Shown here one piece after another: positions 63,236 through 64,000 of a DNA stretch of 64,000 nt. The stretch's first letter is position 1, and each line of letters begins with the position of its first letter. A program made the position numbers and the translations under genes. The stretch spans positions 1,389,779-1,453,778 of the forward strand of contig CAJNDT010005556.1 in NCBI GenBank assembly GCA_905221615.1, written 5' to 3'. The notes under the pieces were generated by a model. The model saw only the letters and a program-made list of their open reading frames with translations, was not told where the DNA came from and ran no database searches. Source of the DNA: Symbiodinium sp. CCMP2592 (Eukaryota > Sar > Dinophyceae > Suessiales > Symbiodiniaceae).

Positions 63236-63399
63236 TAACCCCAAACCCTTTAGACTCCCCCTGAGCCCTAGCTGCGAGATCAGTGTGTTTTGGCGGCTTT
63301 GTGGGCAAAGCGATGACTTTGCTAGTTTTTTGCGGCTCTTCTGCTAAATTCTTATGACAACCCTTATGGCCTTATGGAAACCCTCGAACCAAAAAATCT

Positions 63400-63860
63400 G
63401 AACCTCTCTGAACCCTCAAACCCCTGAACCCCAAACGCTAAACCCAAAACCCTAAACCCCGAAACTCTTCGAACTCTCACCCCTGAACCCCAAACGCTAA
63501 ACCCCAAACCCTAAACCCCTAAACCCTAAACCCGGAAGTGGCGCCATTACATGTTCAAAATAAAGCCGTAAACCCTCAAACCAACAAAACCCTAACCCTG
63601 AAGCCCTGAACCTTAAACCCCAAAGCCTAAACCCCCTAACACCCTAAACCGTCTGATAGAACGCTTATGGAACCCTTGCAGGAGCCTTCTGAAACCCTAA
63701 ACCCGGTTCCTAAACCCTATAGATCCCTTTCAAGGCACCCCTATAGATCCCTTTAGGGAACCCTAAACCCTAAATCTTCTGATAGAACCCTTATGGAAGA
63801 AACCCTAAACCCTATAGATCACCGCTATAGATCCCTTTAAGGGGCGCTAAACCCCTAAAC
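63400..63860 (-). repeat. CCCTAAA block with TATAGATCCCTTT words
   Basis: Tandem CCCTAAA/CCCCAAA units (densest at 63410-63535), followed by repeated CCCTATAGATCCCTTT and TTCTGATAGAACCCTTATGG phrases. TTTAGGG orientation returns in the last 40 bases of the window. Confidence 0.75.
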
Positions 63861-64000
63861 CGATCATCGCGGAATTTTCGTTCACACGCAGGGCAAGGCT
63901 TCCGAGGACCCTCCGCGTGCGGACGGCACTTCGCAGGGGCCCCGACTAGCTCCTAGTGTTCTTTTAAGGGGTTTAGGGTTTAGGATTTAGGGTTTGTTTA

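Noticed and set aside
1..64000. Spliced-leader RNA, tRNA or rRNA genes
   Set aside because: I looked for the dinoflagellate spliced-leader core (ATTTTGGCTCAAG) and for tRNA-like cloverleaf motifs and saw none; the TGGTAGCGGAGC at 43617 is the primer binding site, not a tRNA gene.

Overview
The window looks like nuclear DNA of a dinoflagellate alga, most likely Symbiodiniaceae. This is inference from four things: pervasive degenerate TTTAGGG/CCCTAAA repeats, very low gene density, an ankyrin-repeat gene with the ubiquitin-like start (MVRIWTLSGEEL) I associate with Symbiodinium, and LINE and Ty1/copia proteins of the dinoflagellate type. There are no operons, no ribosome binding sites and no tRNA or rRNA gene that I can see.

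Layout. 1-12,100 is repeat-rich intergenic DNA: TTTAGGG-type blocks, degenerate 'TTCCTTTAAAGGGATCTATAAGG' filler and many 90-230 bp palindromes that look like MITE (miniature inverted-repeat) families. 12,616-13,515 is an ankyrin-repeat gene whose 3' end runs into one of these palindromes. 13,600-20,850 is again repeat DNA. 20,852-21,390 is a broken LINE reverse-transcriptase fragment. 24,690-24,987 and 26,297-29,506 hold gene-like sequence of unknown function. 31,430-33,806 is a tandem array of a ~420 bp unit, split by a ~615 bp insertion. 33,800-43,350 is repeat DNA without a convincing gene.

The main object is an 18.65 kb Ty1/copia-type LTR retrotransposon at 43,452-62,103. It has two 164 bp LTRs (3 differences), a 5 bp AGGGT target duplication, a tRNA-type primer binding site and a short purine tract. 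Its order is Gag, zinc knuckle, zinc-ribbon/protease-like region, a 6.4 kb interruption, a RapZ-C-like module with a C-x5-R-S motif, an Arg/Ser/Asp-rich coiled-coil segment, integrase, a 2OG-Fe(II)-oxygenase-like domain, a DUF488 domain, reverse transcriptase and RNase H. The non-retroviral modules (RapZ-C-like, 2OG-like, DUF488) are the most interesting content of the window. The reading frame is broken by one stop-bearing 108 bp insertion and about seven single-base frameshifts, six of them in the same direction. The copy is therefore either dead or carries assembly deletions.

The element sits inside the loop of a composite palindromic repeat. Its two halves (43,352-43,451 and 62,104-62,204) match the uninterrupted composites at 10,772-10,960 and 11,574-11,844, so the empty site can be read directly and the outer boundaries are well supported. 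62,205-64,000 returns to CCCTAAA-rich intergenic DNA.
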